A stretch of DNA of 21,771 nt from Phycisphaerales bacterium UBA6054 (GCA_002429045.1 DIYM01000021.1:1-21771); one strand, 5' to 3'; shown: positions 7,418 through 14,955, counted from the first letter of the stretch. The notes: generated by a model from the sequence alone, not told the origin. Made by a program: numbers and translations.

Positions 7418-7696
7418 TCAGAACAGCTCGATCGTTTGGCCGTCTTTGATACGGACCGAAGCCCGCTTCCACTCACCGGCTTTCACGGTGCCGTAACGCA
7501 GGCGACGCGAGCCGCCCTTGCGGTTCTGCGTGTTGATCTTCACGACCGTCACGCCGAACGCCGCCTCGATCGCGTTCTTGATGTCCGTCTTCGTGGCGCG
7601 GCGATCGACCTCGAACGCGTAGACGTTCGCGCCCTCCATCGCCTGGGTGCTCTTCTCGGTCAGCAGCGGCTTGCGGAGAATGTAGTGCGGTTCCAT
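7418..7696 (-). CDS. rplW: 50S ribosomal protein L23
   Basis: L23 sits at the tunnel exit and is the main docking site for trigger factor and SRP. The 92-residue protein starts with ILRKPLLTEKSTQAM, the typical L23 N-terminus, and has the VDRRATKTDIKNAIEAAFGV helix and the NRKGGSRRLRYG loop. The length is normal. ATG at 7696 overlaps the rplD stop by one base (TGATG), so it is probably translationally coupled to L4. Confidence 0.98.
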   Translation of the reverse strand: MEPHYILRKPLLTEKSTQAMEGANVYAFEVDRRATKTDIKNAIEAAFGVTVVKINTQNRKGGSRRLRYGTVKAGEWKRASVRIKDGQTIELF

Positions 7697-8391
7697 CAGG
7701 CCACCTCCTCAGCAACGCGACCCATGGGATCGGTCTTGGCCGACTTGCCGGTCTGCGAGGACGGGCCGCTCAGCCACGCTTCGAGATCCGCCTGATCGAT
7801 GACCAGGTACCGATTGTTGAGCATGTTGAAGGCCGTCAACTGATCGGCCCGGCACAACTCGACAAAGTCGATGTTGCGGGCGCTCAGGCGGGCCGCCTTG
7901 CTCTTCTCGGCGTCCGCCGACAGAGCCACCAACGCCGACTGATCGACACCGAGACCCTTGAGCATGTCCACGAACACGCGGGTCTTCGGCTCGGCCACGG
8001 TCAGGCCGCTGACAACCTTGACTTCCTGGTCGACCAGCTTGGCGAGCAGGGCGTTGCGGTTCGCCTTGCGGCGCATCTTGACGGGCATGTCCTTGCGGTA
8101 GTCCTCGCGGGTGCGGGTCTTCTGCTTCACGTGACCGCCGCCGCGGAACTGGGCGACCCGCTTGCTCCCGTGGCGAGCATTGCCGGTGCCCTTCTGCTTG
8201 TACATCTTTTTGTTGGTGTACGCGATCATCGCACGATTCTTCGTGCGGGCAGAGCCCTGACGCAGGTTCGCGTGATACATCACGAACGCCTGCTTGATCA
8301 GGTCCGCGTTGATCGTCTCACCCAAGGCAACCTCGTCGACCGACATGGTGCCGGTCTGCTTGCCCTGGATGTCATAGACGGGGACTTCCAT
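7696..8391 (-). CDS. rplD: 50S ribosomal protein L4
   Basis: L4 reaches into the exit tunnel; in E. coli it also represses the S10 operon at transcription and translation. The 231-residue product shows the L4 signature RQGSARTKNRAM and QKGTGNARHGSKRV, followed by FRGGGHVKQKTR. The open frame can be extended to a TTG at 8511, but ATG at 8391 with GAGGT eight bases upstream and the conserved MEVPVYDIQGK start is clearly better. The 328 bases upstream are non-coding and structured. The C-terminus carries about 25 extra, poorly conserved residues (SGPSSQTGKSAKTDPMG). Confidence 0.97.
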   Translation of the reverse strand: MEVPVYDIQGKQTGTMSVDEVALGETINADLIKQAFVMYHANLRQGSARTKNRAMIAYTNKKMYKQKGTGNARHGSKRVAQFRGGGHVKQKTRTREDYRKDMPVKMRRKANRNALLAKLVDQEVKVVSGLTVAEPKTRVFVDMLKGLGVDQSALVALSADAEKSKAARLSARNIDFVELCRADQLTAFNMLNNRYLVIDQADLEAWLSGPSSQTGKSAKTDPMGRVAEEVA

Positions 8392-8418
8392 TCGTCTTAC
8401 CTCGTCGAACGCCTTCTT

Positions 8419-8611
8419 ACCCGCCCGGGCACCGTGCCCGATGGGTTGCTTCGCTTCTCCCGGTTCTCGGCTGTCGCTTACGCCCCTCCACTCTCGTGGA
8501 AGTGCCGACAACGCGGGATCAACTCGGCGCGATCCGCCCGGGTCGGGGCGGATTGCATGTCAGTTGTCGCCGCCCGGTGGTTTCTCAACCAGACCTTCCG
8601 GGCCTTGCAGG
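8419..8611 (-). ncRNA. candidate structured leader RNA upstream of rplD
   Basis: The 328-base gap between rplC and rplD (8392-8719) has no credible gene but several inverted repeats on the minus strand, in transcription order. Stem 1 (8573-8602) is CCCGG/CCGGG around a six-base bulge and TGGTT/AACCA with a GAGA tetraloop. Stem 2 (8532-8553) is ATCCGCCC/GGGCGGAT with a six-base loop. Stem 3 (8470-8512) is GTTGTCG/CGACAGC around a seven-pair inner stem with another GAGA tetraloop (8485-8502). Stem 4 (8426-8440) is CGGGCA/TGCCCG. The left arm of stem 3 also pairs perfectly with CGACAAC at 8563-8569, giving two mutually exclusive folds. A regulatory leader for L4 and downstream genes is the simplest reading; a separate small RNA is possible. 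I do not recognise a known family. Confidence 0.5.
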
Positions 8612-8617
8612 GTCGGG

Positions 8618-8646
8618 ATCATTCGCACCCCGCCGCCCTAAATCAA
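8618..8646 (-). promoter_or_regulatory. candidate sigma70 promoter upstream of rplD
   Basis: On the minus strand TTGATT (8641-8646) and AATGAT (8618-8623) are separated by 17 bases, each matching four of six consensus positions. Transcription would start near 8611, just before the first hairpin of the rplD leader, which makes the placement more convincing than the score alone. Confidence 0.4.
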
Positions 8647-8719
8647 CCCCGAACAGAAATCAGGGGCACTTCTTCGAACGCCGCCCGAGCGGACCGCGGC
8701 CCGCAAGGGATCGAATCCA

Positions 8720-9421
8720 TCAACTCTGCTGCTTGCTGCGGTTCAGACGGGTCGCGGGGCGGATCTCGACCCACCCTTTGTTCGGGCCCGGGACGGGCCC
8801 CTTGACCAGGATCAGATCCTGATCGGCGTCCACCTTGACCACGCTGGCGCTGCGGACCGTGACCCGCTCGCCGCCCATGCGACCGGCCATCCGCTTGCCC
8901 TTCTTGATCCGACCCGACTTACCGGCGTTGTTGCCGTGACCGCCGATCGAGCCGGGCGAGCGGTGCTTCCGCTCGACGCCGTGGGACGCCTCCTTGCCCT
9001 TGAAGCCGTGGCGCTTCATGCCGCCCTGGAAGCCCTTGCCCTTGCTGGTCCCGATGACGTCCACGTACTTCGTCTCGGCGAACACGCCCACATCGAGGTC
9101 CGAGCCGGCCTCGTAGGTTCCCAGATCGCTTTCTTCAACCCGGAACTCGCGGTGCATCCGCAGCGGAGCCGATCCGGCCTTCGCGTCGTGCCCGATCAGC
9201 GGCATGGTCGAGTTGCGGGCCTGAATATCCCCCGTCCCGATCTGCACGCCGGCGTAGCCGTCCACGTCCGGGGTGCGGACCTGGGTGATGCGGTTCTTGG
9301 GGCAGTGGATCACCGTAACGACGACGGACTTGCCGTCCCCGTCGAAGAGACGGGTCATGCCGATCTTCTGCCCGAGCAGGTGGGCGCCTTTGGAGGGTGC
9401 GGTCATGGCTGAGTCTTTCAT
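8720..9421 (-). CDS. rplC: 50S ribosomal protein L3
   Basis: L3 is an early assembly protein whose central loop reaches toward the peptidyl transferase centre. The sequence shows LLGQKIGMTRLFD (15-27), GTSKGKGFQGGMKRHGF (124-140), SPGSIGG (155-161) and KKGKRMAGRMGGERVTV, all typical. The central loop between GSIG and KGKRM is a few residues longer than usual and Gly/Asn-rich. The start is uncertain: ATG at 9421 gives 233 residues and ATG at 9406 gives 228; neither has a good ribosome binding site. The gene is flanked by a terminator-like hairpin upstream and the 328-base structured gap downstream, unlike the tight spacing elsewhere in the cluster. Confidence 0.96.
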   Translation of the reverse strand: MKDSAMTAPSKGAHLLGQKIGMTRLFDGDGKSVVVTVIHCPKNRITQVRTPDVDGYAGVQIGTGDIQARNSTMPLIGHDAKAGSAPLRMHREFRVEESDLGTYEAGSDLDVGVFAETKYVDVIGTSKGKGFQGGMKRHGFKGKEASHGVERKHRSPGSIGGHGNNAGKSGRIKKGKRMAGRMGGERVTVRSASVVKVDADQDLILVKGPVPGPNKGWVEIRPATRLNRSKQQS

Positions 9422-9489
9422 CCCCGGAATCGGCCGGGCTCCGCTTCGTGCCGCCCCACGAATCGGGGGCGCCCAGAGGAAGTCTTACG

Positions 9490-9517
9490 AAAAACCCCCG
9501 CCGCGGGGCGGCAGGGG
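9490..9517 (-). terminator. intrinsic terminator or attenuator between rpsJ and rplC
   Basis: Twenty bases past the rpsJ stop, the minus strand has a ten-pair stem CCCCTGCCGC / GCGGCGGGGG with one G-T wobble, a CCC loop, and an immediate run of five T. This is a textbook Rho-independent terminator. No clear promoter is visible in the 70 bases before rplC, so regulated read-through is likely. Confidence 0.8.
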
Positions 9518-9536
9518 CGATCAGGTACCAAATCGA

Positions 9537-9845
<309 letters not shown>

Positions 9846-9868
9846 GGGCTGCGTTCCTCACCAGCGGA

Positions 9869-9915
9869 CCGGAGCCCGCGCTTGGGGCTGACAGCCCCGA
9901 CCGGAACCCCTCCGG
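9869..9915 (-). promoter_or_regulatory. rpsJ leader with alternative stems
   Basis: Within the 5' leader of rpsJ (about 10,020 to 9846) the minus strand has GGGGCT/AGCCCC with a three-base loop (9884-9898), flanked by CTCCGG (9869-9874) and CCGGAG (9910-9915). The latter can pair either with CTCCGG to close the whole element or with TCCGG at 9901-9905 in a small hairpin. No T-run follows. This could be an autoregulatory leader, but such short GC-rich repeats also arise by chance here. The rest of the 337-base gap 9846-10,182 holds two divergent promoter candidates and no gene. Confidence 0.3.
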
Positions 9916-10027
9916 CACGCGACGATCAGCGACTTTCGACCTGTATCCCGAACTGCCGGCTTGAAACCCGGAGACGCGACACGCCTTCCCACCCACGCAG
10001 GAGCAATCCCGCGGTGTGGAGCCGGGA

Positions 10028-10055
10028 AGCGTAGGCCCCCTCCCCGGTGAGTCAA
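10028..10055 (-). promoter_or_regulatory. sigma70-like promoter of the r-protein cluster
   Basis: Minus strand TTGACT (10,050-10,055) and TACGCT (10,028-10,033) are 16 bases apart. The -35 box matches five of six consensus bases and the -10 keeps the TAnnnT pattern. Transcription would start near 10,020, leaving a leader of about 175 bases before rpsJ. Confidence 0.5.
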
Positions 10056-10083
10056 TGAACCAGCGGGGCCAGCGCCCGGTTTT

Positions 10084-10111
10084 TTGACTTCCGCCGGGGG
10101 CTGACCAGATT
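10084..10111 (+). promoter_or_regulatory. weak promoter candidate for the secreted-protein gene
   Basis: TTGACT at 10,084-10,089 is a good -35 box; CAGATT 16 bases downstream is a weak -10. The site is divergent from the rpsJ promoter, with only 28 bases between the two -35 boxes. The following gene starts at 10,183. Confidence 0.3.
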
Positions 10112-10182
10112 CCTCCACCCGGCGGGCGGATCCGGCCGAATCAGACCTACAACCACAGATCCTGACCACGGGAGCCCCCGCG

Positions 10183-11589
10183 ATGCACACCCGAATCCTG
10201 ACCCTGCTCGTTCTGCTCGCCGCGATGACCCCCGCGGTCATCGCGGCGAACGCCCAGCCCGCCCAGATCACGTTTGACTCGACGCCGACCCGCCTGGACG
10301 CCCTGGGGCTCAGCGTGATCCTCCCGACCGGGAGCCAAGCCGAGATCTCCAGCTTCGGCAGCAACGCGACGATGGGTGTCGAACTGCCCCAGGAACTCGG
10401 TGTCATGGTCATCAAGGGACAGTCGTCTACGAACGACAGCCTGACGAGCGGGCAGGTGGTCGATTCGATCATCGATCAGCTCCGCCGATCCAACGGTACC
10501 GAGTCCTTCGATGGGACCATCACCTCGACCTCCGTGACGGTCATCGACCGGACCCGGAACCTGGCCGCGGGCACGCTGCGGGGAGAGCGCGTGTACCTGG
10601 AGTTCCCCGCGTTGCGGGACAAACCGGCGCTCGTGCGCGGGTTCACCGTGTTCCGCGTGGAACCCCGCAAGTTCGTGATCTTCGATCTGATGACCGAACT
10701 GGAGCACTTCGCCCGGGCGCGTCCGCTCTACGAGACCACCGTGGGCACCCTGGACGTCTCGACTCTGGACAACCAGGCCCAGAAACGCGCCCGGGCGATC
10801 AAGAACTCGCAGCGTGTGATGGGCTGGCTCACGCCCGAGCGCCTGCGAGAGCTCGCAGAGCGCTACCCCGAGCGCTGGGAACGCCTGCATACCCCCGCCG
10901 CGTCCGGAGACGAGATGGACGATTCCGAACACGGCTACCGGCGTATCAGAGTCGCCCCGGGCATGCGCGGGGAACTGTCGGGCAGGCCCGAGGGGCGCTG
11001 GCGCCCGAGCGATCGGGTTCCGGGTTTCATCGTCAAGCTCGACGCGATGGCGCTGGACTCCGGCCTGCGGGTCGACACGAGAGCCGTCTACTTCGTATCT
11101 GAAGACGGCCAGCAAGAGGCCTGGACCGTGAACATGGCGTTACGCCAAGGGGAGACCTCGACCGAGTCGAGCATCGCCGGCGCCCGCTCGGGAACCAGCA
11201 TGACCGTGCAACTCGAGCAGCCGGGTGCCACGCCGCAGGTCACCAAGCCGGTCATCCAAGGCGAGGGCTACCTGCCCCAGGCGATCGCCCAGCTCATGGT
11301 GCCCGCGCTCGTGCGGCACGGCGAGCCGGGCTCGTATGCCTTCTACGCGTACAACACCCGGACCAACTCGATCACGCTGCGCACCGACGAGGTCTCGATG
11401 CCCGAGTCCAGCCCGGGCCTGACCGTGGTGCGGTCGCGCCCGGACGCCGACACGCCGGCCGCCGCACACTTCTACAACGCCAAGGGCGATCTGATCCGCA
11501 CGGAACTGCACAACCGGAGGGTCTGGGAGCCGATCCAGCTGGATCGGCTCGTCCGGCTCTGGCAGCGGAAGGGGCTCCCGCTGGAGTGA
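10183..11589 (+). CDS. secreted protein of unknown function
   Basis: I do not recognise this 468-residue protein. It begins with a clear Sec signal peptide: Arg4, a hydrophobic stretch from about 5 to 20, and an AxA site (ANA) suggesting cleavage after residue 24. The mature protein is mixed alpha/beta without further membrane segments. The first part (LDALGLSVILPTGSQAEI, about 38-55) resembles in style small secreted lipid- or ligand-binding folds that start with a 'lP.g' strand, but this is only an impression. The C-terminus is rich in Trp, Leu and Arg (WEPIQLDRLVRLWQRKG). ATG at 10,183 has GGGAG eight bases upstream. It is followed after 176 bases, with no obvious terminator, by a peptidase lipoprotein in the same direction, so the two may act together outside the cytoplasm. 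Confidence 0.85.
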   Translation: MHTRILTLLVLLAAMTPAVIAANAQPAQITFDSTPTRLDALGLSVILPTGSQAEISSFGSNATMGVELPQELGVMVIKGQSSTNDSLTSGQVVDSIIDQLRRSNGTESFDGTITSTSVTVIDRTRNLAAGTLRGERVYLEFPALRDKPALVRGFTVFRVEPRKFVIFDLMTELEHFARARPLYETTVGTLDVSTLDNQAQKRARAIKNSQRVMGWLTPERLRELAERYPERWERLHTPAASGDEMDDSEHGYRRIRVAPGMRGELSGRPEGRWRPSDRVPGFIVKLDAMALDSGLRVDTRAVYFVSEDGQQEAWTVNMALRQGETSTESSIAGARSGTSMTVQLEQPGATPQVTKPVIQGEGYLPQAIAQLMVPALVRHGEPGSYAFYAYNTRTNSITLRTDEVSMPESSPGLTVVRSRPDADTPAAAHFYNAKGDLIRTELHNRRVWEPIQLDRLVRLWQRKGLPLE

Positions 11590-11765
11590 GGCGACCCGAG
11601 ACCCGCTCCGGCAGAGCAGCAGCCGGTCCGATCTGACAGCATCCGAGCCCGCGCGTGCGTACCCTGATTTATCGGCCCGCGATCGCCCGGGCTGTCCGAC
11701 CGGAACCCCCCATCCTGCGCTGCCGTTCTCGACGCACGCCCGGATGGTCAAGCTGGAGAAATCCC

Positions 11766-13751
11766 ATGCATGTCACCCAAAGGCCGGGCCCGATGGCCTT
11801 CGTTTCCATCGTTGGTCTGCTCGCCGGATGCCAGGCGACCACGACCACCCATCAGCCGGATGCCCCTTCGGAGCCGATGCCCGAACGGTTCGCGGTCATC
11901 GACGGCCAGCGTGTCCCCGCACCCGACATCCGGATGGGAGACCCGGCGACGATCGAAGCCATCATCGACGAGGGCACCGGGCAGACACAGGTCCTCTCGA
12001 TCCTCACCGAGATGGTCGAGACCTTCGGTCCCCGCCTGACCGGGTCGGCCGCCCTCGAGGCGGCACAGGCTTGGTCGATCGACAACCTCAACGCGTGGGG
12101 GCTGGAAAACGTGCGCCTGGAGCAATGGGGCACCATCGCGACACGCTTCGATCGGGGTCCGAGCAGCGCCAAGGTGTTGCTCGCGGGCGATGACGACACG
12201 ATGCGCGAGATGGAGTTCTCGACCCTCGCGTGGACGATCGGCACCCCGGGGCCCGTCCGCGGGCCCGCGGTGTTTATGCCCGAGAGCATGGAGGAGTACG
12301 AATCGAACGCGGGCTCGTACGCGGGCGCCTGGGTGCTGATGAAGCCGGACTATTCTGGGCGACGCGGGATCCGCTCCGTCGGGTTCTTGATGCGCCAGAA
12401 TCTCGAACTGCGCGAGTCGATCCGGGCCCAACTCGACGGGACGCCGGCGGCCGGCTCGGGCGCCGACGAGGGCACGCTGCCCGCGGGCCAGCGTTGGGAG
12501 GGCACCTTCGATTACAACGGGAGCAAGCTCCCGCTGACGCTGGTCATCACCAAACCCGGAGCCAAGCCCGAGGGCGTGTTCTCTCTCGAGAACTTCCACA
12601 CCGGCCCGATCTCGGACGCGAGCTTCGCCGACGGCGTGCTCGCGTTCGCATACGAGCACTCGATGGGTCGGTCATCCGTCCAACTGGCGGTCTCGGGCAA
12701 CAAGGCCGAAGGCGAGTCGGTGGGCGGTTCGGGGACCGCGTACCCGATCGAGCTCGAGCTCCAGGATCAGCCCGAGTCTGCGGAGACCTCCGGGTTCGAC
12801 GACCCGATCCTGGCGAGAGTCCTGGCCGAGAACCCCGCCGGCTTTGTCTCGAGTTCCAAGGACGAGCGGGTCTGGACGACCAGCGCCGACGGCTGGCGCG
12901 AGCGGGAAGCGAGCGACTACGCCCGCGATGCCGAGATCAACGTCCGCCAGTCCGACCACGACTTCATCACCGCCCGTCTCACGCAGGGCGTGGATCTCGA
13001 ACTCGAGTTCGACCTGCGCCACACGATCGTGGCCGGCCCGATCCCGGTGTACAACCTCTTCGCCGAGATCCGAGGATCCGAGTTGCCCGACGAGTACGTG
13101 ATCATCTCGGGGCACCAGGACTCGTGGGACGGGCCCGGCTCTCAGGGCGTCGTGGACAACGGCACCGGGACCGCGGTGATGCTCGAAGCGATGCGGATCC
13201 TCGCCAAAGCCGGCGCACGCCCGAAGCGGACCATCAAGATCGCGCTCTGGACAGGCGAAGAGCAGGGTCTTCTCGGCGCCCGCGAGTACGTCGCCTCCCT
13301 GAGCGATGAAGAGAGGTCGAAGATCTCCGCGGCCTTCGTCGACGACGGAGGCACCAACTACCAGGGCGGCATCCCCGCGGCTGACCACATGGTCGAGTAC
13401 CTCGCCGCCGCAACGAGCTGGACCAACGGGCGGTTCTACTCGGAGACCGACGCCGAGGAACTGCTCGTCAACATCCGCCCCACGGGCGATACCATCGACA
13501 CCCACAGCGGGTCGGACCACGCCGCGTTCAACCGTGAGGGCATCCCGGGGTTCTTCTGGGACGAGGTCGGGCGGGCCCAATACCGCTTCGGGTGGCACAC
13601 GCAGAACGACAGGCTCGATCTCGCGATCGAGGAGTACCTGATCCAATCGGCCGTCAACATGGCGGTCACCGCGTACAACCTCGCCGACGCGCCGGCGCTG
13701 CTCCCGCGAGAGCCCCGGGTCGCACCCGAGGCCCAGGCAACCGCCGAGTAA
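11766..13751 (+). CDS. M28-family zinc peptidase, lipoprotein, carboxypeptidase Q-like
   Basis: A metallopeptidase predicted to cleave peptides outside the cytoplasm. I start it at ATG 11,766 (661 residues), because GGAG lies upstream and a lipoprotein signal follows (IVGLLAGC, lipid-modified Cys at 22). The catalytic domain (about 430-645) has the M28 residues: His450 and Asp452 (GHQDSWD), Asp464 (VVDNGTG), Glu498-Glu499 (TGEEQG), Asp526 or Asp527 (FVDDGG) and His611 (WHTQND). Before it, a PA-like domain appears split: its first half is about 125-230 and its second about 365-437. Between them lies a beta-rich insert (about 241-335, starting GQRWEGTFDYNGSKLPLTLV). The substrate is unknown. 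A terminator follows the stop. Confidence 0.92.
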   Translation: MHVTQRPGPMAFVSIVGLLAGCQATTTTHQPDAPSEPMPERFAVIDGQRVPAPDIRMGDPATIEAIIDEGTGQTQVLSILTEMVETFGPRLTGSAALEAAQAWSIDNLNAWGLENVRLEQWGTIATRFDRGPSSAKVLLAGDDDTMREMEFSTLAWTIGTPGPVRGPAVFMPESMEEYESNAGSYAGAWVLMKPDYSGRRGIRSVGFLMRQNLELRESIRAQLDGTPAAGSGADEGTLPAGQRWEGTFDYNGSKLPLTLVITKPGAKPEGVFSLENFHTGPISDASFADGVLAFAYEHSMGRSSVQLAVSGNKAEGESVGGSGTAYPIELELQDQPESAETSGFDDPILARVLAENPAGFVSSSKDERVWTTSADGWREREASDYARDAEINVRQSDHDFITARLTQGVDLELEFDLRHTIVAGPIPVYNLFAEIRGSELPDEYVIISGHQDSWDGPGSQGVVDNGTGTAVMLEAMRILAKAGARPKRTIKIALWTGEEQGLLGAREYVASLSDEERSKISAAFVDDGGTNYQGGIPAADHMVEYLAAATSWTNGRFYSETDAEELLVNIRPTGDTIDTHSGSDHAAFNREGIPGFFWDEVGRAQYRFGWHTQNDRLDLAIEEYLIQSAVNMAVTAYNLADAPALLPREPRVAPEAQATAE

Positions 13752-13771
13752 CACCCGCTCGTGACCAAGCG

Positions 13772-13812
13772 ACGCCGCGACCGACGCGCTTTCCAGTCGG
13801 TCGCGGCGTTTT
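13772..13812 (+). terminator. intrinsic terminator after the M28 peptidase gene
   Basis: ACGCCGCGACCGAC (13,772-13,785) and GTCGGTCGCGGCGT (13,796-13,809) form a perfect 14-pair stem with a ten-base loop, ending in TTTT. It lies 20 bases past the peptidase stop and separates that unit from ruvB. Confidence 0.85.
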
Positions 13813-13837
13813 CAGTTCCGAACAACAACCGGACCGA

Positions 13838-13843
13838 TACACT
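13838..13843 (+). promoter_or_regulatory. -10 box very close to ruvB start
   Basis: TACACT fits the TAnnnT -10 pattern and ends eight bases before the ruvB ATG. Transcription would begin at or next to the start codon. No good -35 box and no Shine-Dalgarno sequence is seen, which fits a leaderless mRNA. Confidence 0.35.
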
Positions 13844-13851
13844 CACCATCG

Positions 13852-14883
13852 ATGGCCACCGAACGACTGATCTCGCCGACGACCCGGGCCCCCGAGGAGG
13901 AATCCCAGAACTGGGCGCTGCGACCGCGCAATCTCGATGAATACGTCGGTCAGCCAGAACTGGTCGAGCGGCTCCTGATCGCGGTGGAAGCGGTCCAGGC
14001 ACGCACGAGGGCACGCAAGGACGGCGCCAAAGAGCATCTCGAGCACGTGCTGCTCCACGGCCCGCCCGGTCTCGGCAAAACGACCATCGCGCACGTCATC
14101 GGGGCGGAACTGGGCACCCAGGTGCACACGACCTCGGGCCCGGCGCTCGCTCGCGGGACCGATCTCGTCGCGGTTCTCACCCGCCTCCAGCCCGGCGACG
14201 TGCTGTTCATCGACGAGATCCATCGCCTGCCGGTCGCCGTCGAGGAGTTCATCTATCCGGCGATGGAGGACTTCCGCATCGACGTCTGCCTGGACACCGG
14301 CATGAACGCGCGCACGGTGCAGATCAACTGCGCGCCGTTCACCCTGATCGGCGCGACGACACGGGCCGGGCTTCTCAGTTCCCCGCTCCGCTCCCGGTTC
14401 GGGATCACGCACCATCTGCGTTACTACGACGAGCCCGAGCTCGGGCGGATCCTCTCTCGTTCGTGCTCGCTGCTGGGAGTCTCCGACATCGAGCGCGGGG
14501 CGCTCGAGCGGATCGCGTCCCGATCACGGGGCACCCCGCGGATCGCCAACCGCTTGCTCCGCCGTGTCCGCGACTTCGCGGATGTCCGCGCGGGCGGGCG
14601 GATGTCGGGCGCCATCGTCGACGATGCGCTGCACCTCGAGGGCGTCGACGCGTTGGGGCTGGACAACCTCGACCGGTCGTACCTGAGCACGATCGCCGCA
14701 GCCTACAGGGGCGGTCCGGTGGGGCTCGAGGCGGTCGCCGCCACGATGAACGAAGACGCCGGAACGCTGGAAGACGTCGTCGAGCCCTACCTGCTCCAGA
14801 TCGGGTTCCTCGCCCGCACACGCCGGGGTCGTGCGCTGACCGCGATCGCATGCGGGCACCTGGGCGTCACGCTGCCGGGCTGA
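13852..14883 (+). CDS. ruvB: Holliday junction branch migration ATPase RuvB
   Basis: RuvB is the AAA+ motor that, with RuvA, drives branch migration of Holliday junctions during recombination repair. The 343-residue length is normal. Visible motifs are LRPRNLDEYVGQ (23-34), Walker A GPPGLGKT (70-77), Walker B LFIDE (118-122), sensor 1 IGATTRAG (166-173) and the Arg-finger segment SPLRSRFG (177-184). The C-terminal winged-helix domain includes GGPVGLEAVAA and ends IGFLARTRRGR. A short charged stretch (RTRARKDGAKEH) precedes the usual HVLLHGPPG. ruvA and ruvC are not next to it. Its start has no ribosome binding site; the ATG lies just after a TACACT box. A terminator upstream isolates it from the peptidase gene. 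Confidence 0.97.
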   Translation: MATERLISPTTRAPEEESQNWALRPRNLDEYVGQPELVERLLIAVEAVQARTRARKDGAKEHLEHVLLHGPPGLGKTTIAHVIGAELGTQVHTTSGPALARGTDLVAVLTRLQPGDVLFIDEIHRLPVAVEEFIYPAMEDFRIDVCLDTGMNARTVQINCAPFTLIGATTRAGLLSSPLRSRFGITHHLRYYDEPELGRILSRSCSLLGVSDIERGALERIASRSRGTPRIANRLLRRVRDFADVRAGGRMSGAIVDDALHLEGVDALGLDNLDRSYLSTIAAAYRGGPVGLEAVAATMNEDAGTLEDVVEPYLLQIGFLARTRRGRALTAIACGHLGVTLPG

Positions 14884-14886
14884 TGC

Positions 14887-14919
14887 GATCCCGGGTCGCA
14901 CGGAGTTGTACCCGGGATC
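14887..14919. terminator. inverted repeat between convergent genes
   Basis: GATCCCGGGT (14,887-14,896) and ACCCGGGATC (14,910-14,919) form a perfect ten-pair stem with a 13-base loop in the 72-base gap between the ends of ruvB and the convergent coiled-coil gene. There is no T-run on either strand, so a terminator role is plausible but unproven. Confidence 0.45.
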
Positions 14920-14955
14920 CCAGCTCCGGGCACCGCTTCCTGCTCCGGCCGCGGG

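Noticed and set aside
8392..8511. Upstream extension of rplD to a TTG at 8511
   Set aside because: The added residues do not resemble L4, the TTG has no ribosome binding site, and ATG 8391 has a good one with the conserved N-terminus.
8590..8612. Minus-strand GGCCCGGAAGG resembles the apical loop of SRP (4.5S) RNA
   Set aside because: The conserved 3' half (AGCAGCC) and the matching 5' half are missing and the flanks do not form the SRP helix, so this is a chance match.
8646..8710. Hairpins just after the rplC stop as a possible terminator
   Set aside because: The GC-rich stem has no T-run, and the CCCC/GGGG stem has a 12-base loop and an interrupted T stretch, so neither is convincing.
10065..10086. 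GGGC/GCCC stem followed by six T on the plus strand near 10,080
   Set aside because: The stem is only four pairs and there is no plus-strand gene upstream to terminate; the T-run is better explained as part of a -35 region.
11609..11665. CTGACA and TACCCT as a promoter for the M28 peptidase gene
   Set aside because: The spacing of about 21 bases is too long for a normal sigma70 promoter.
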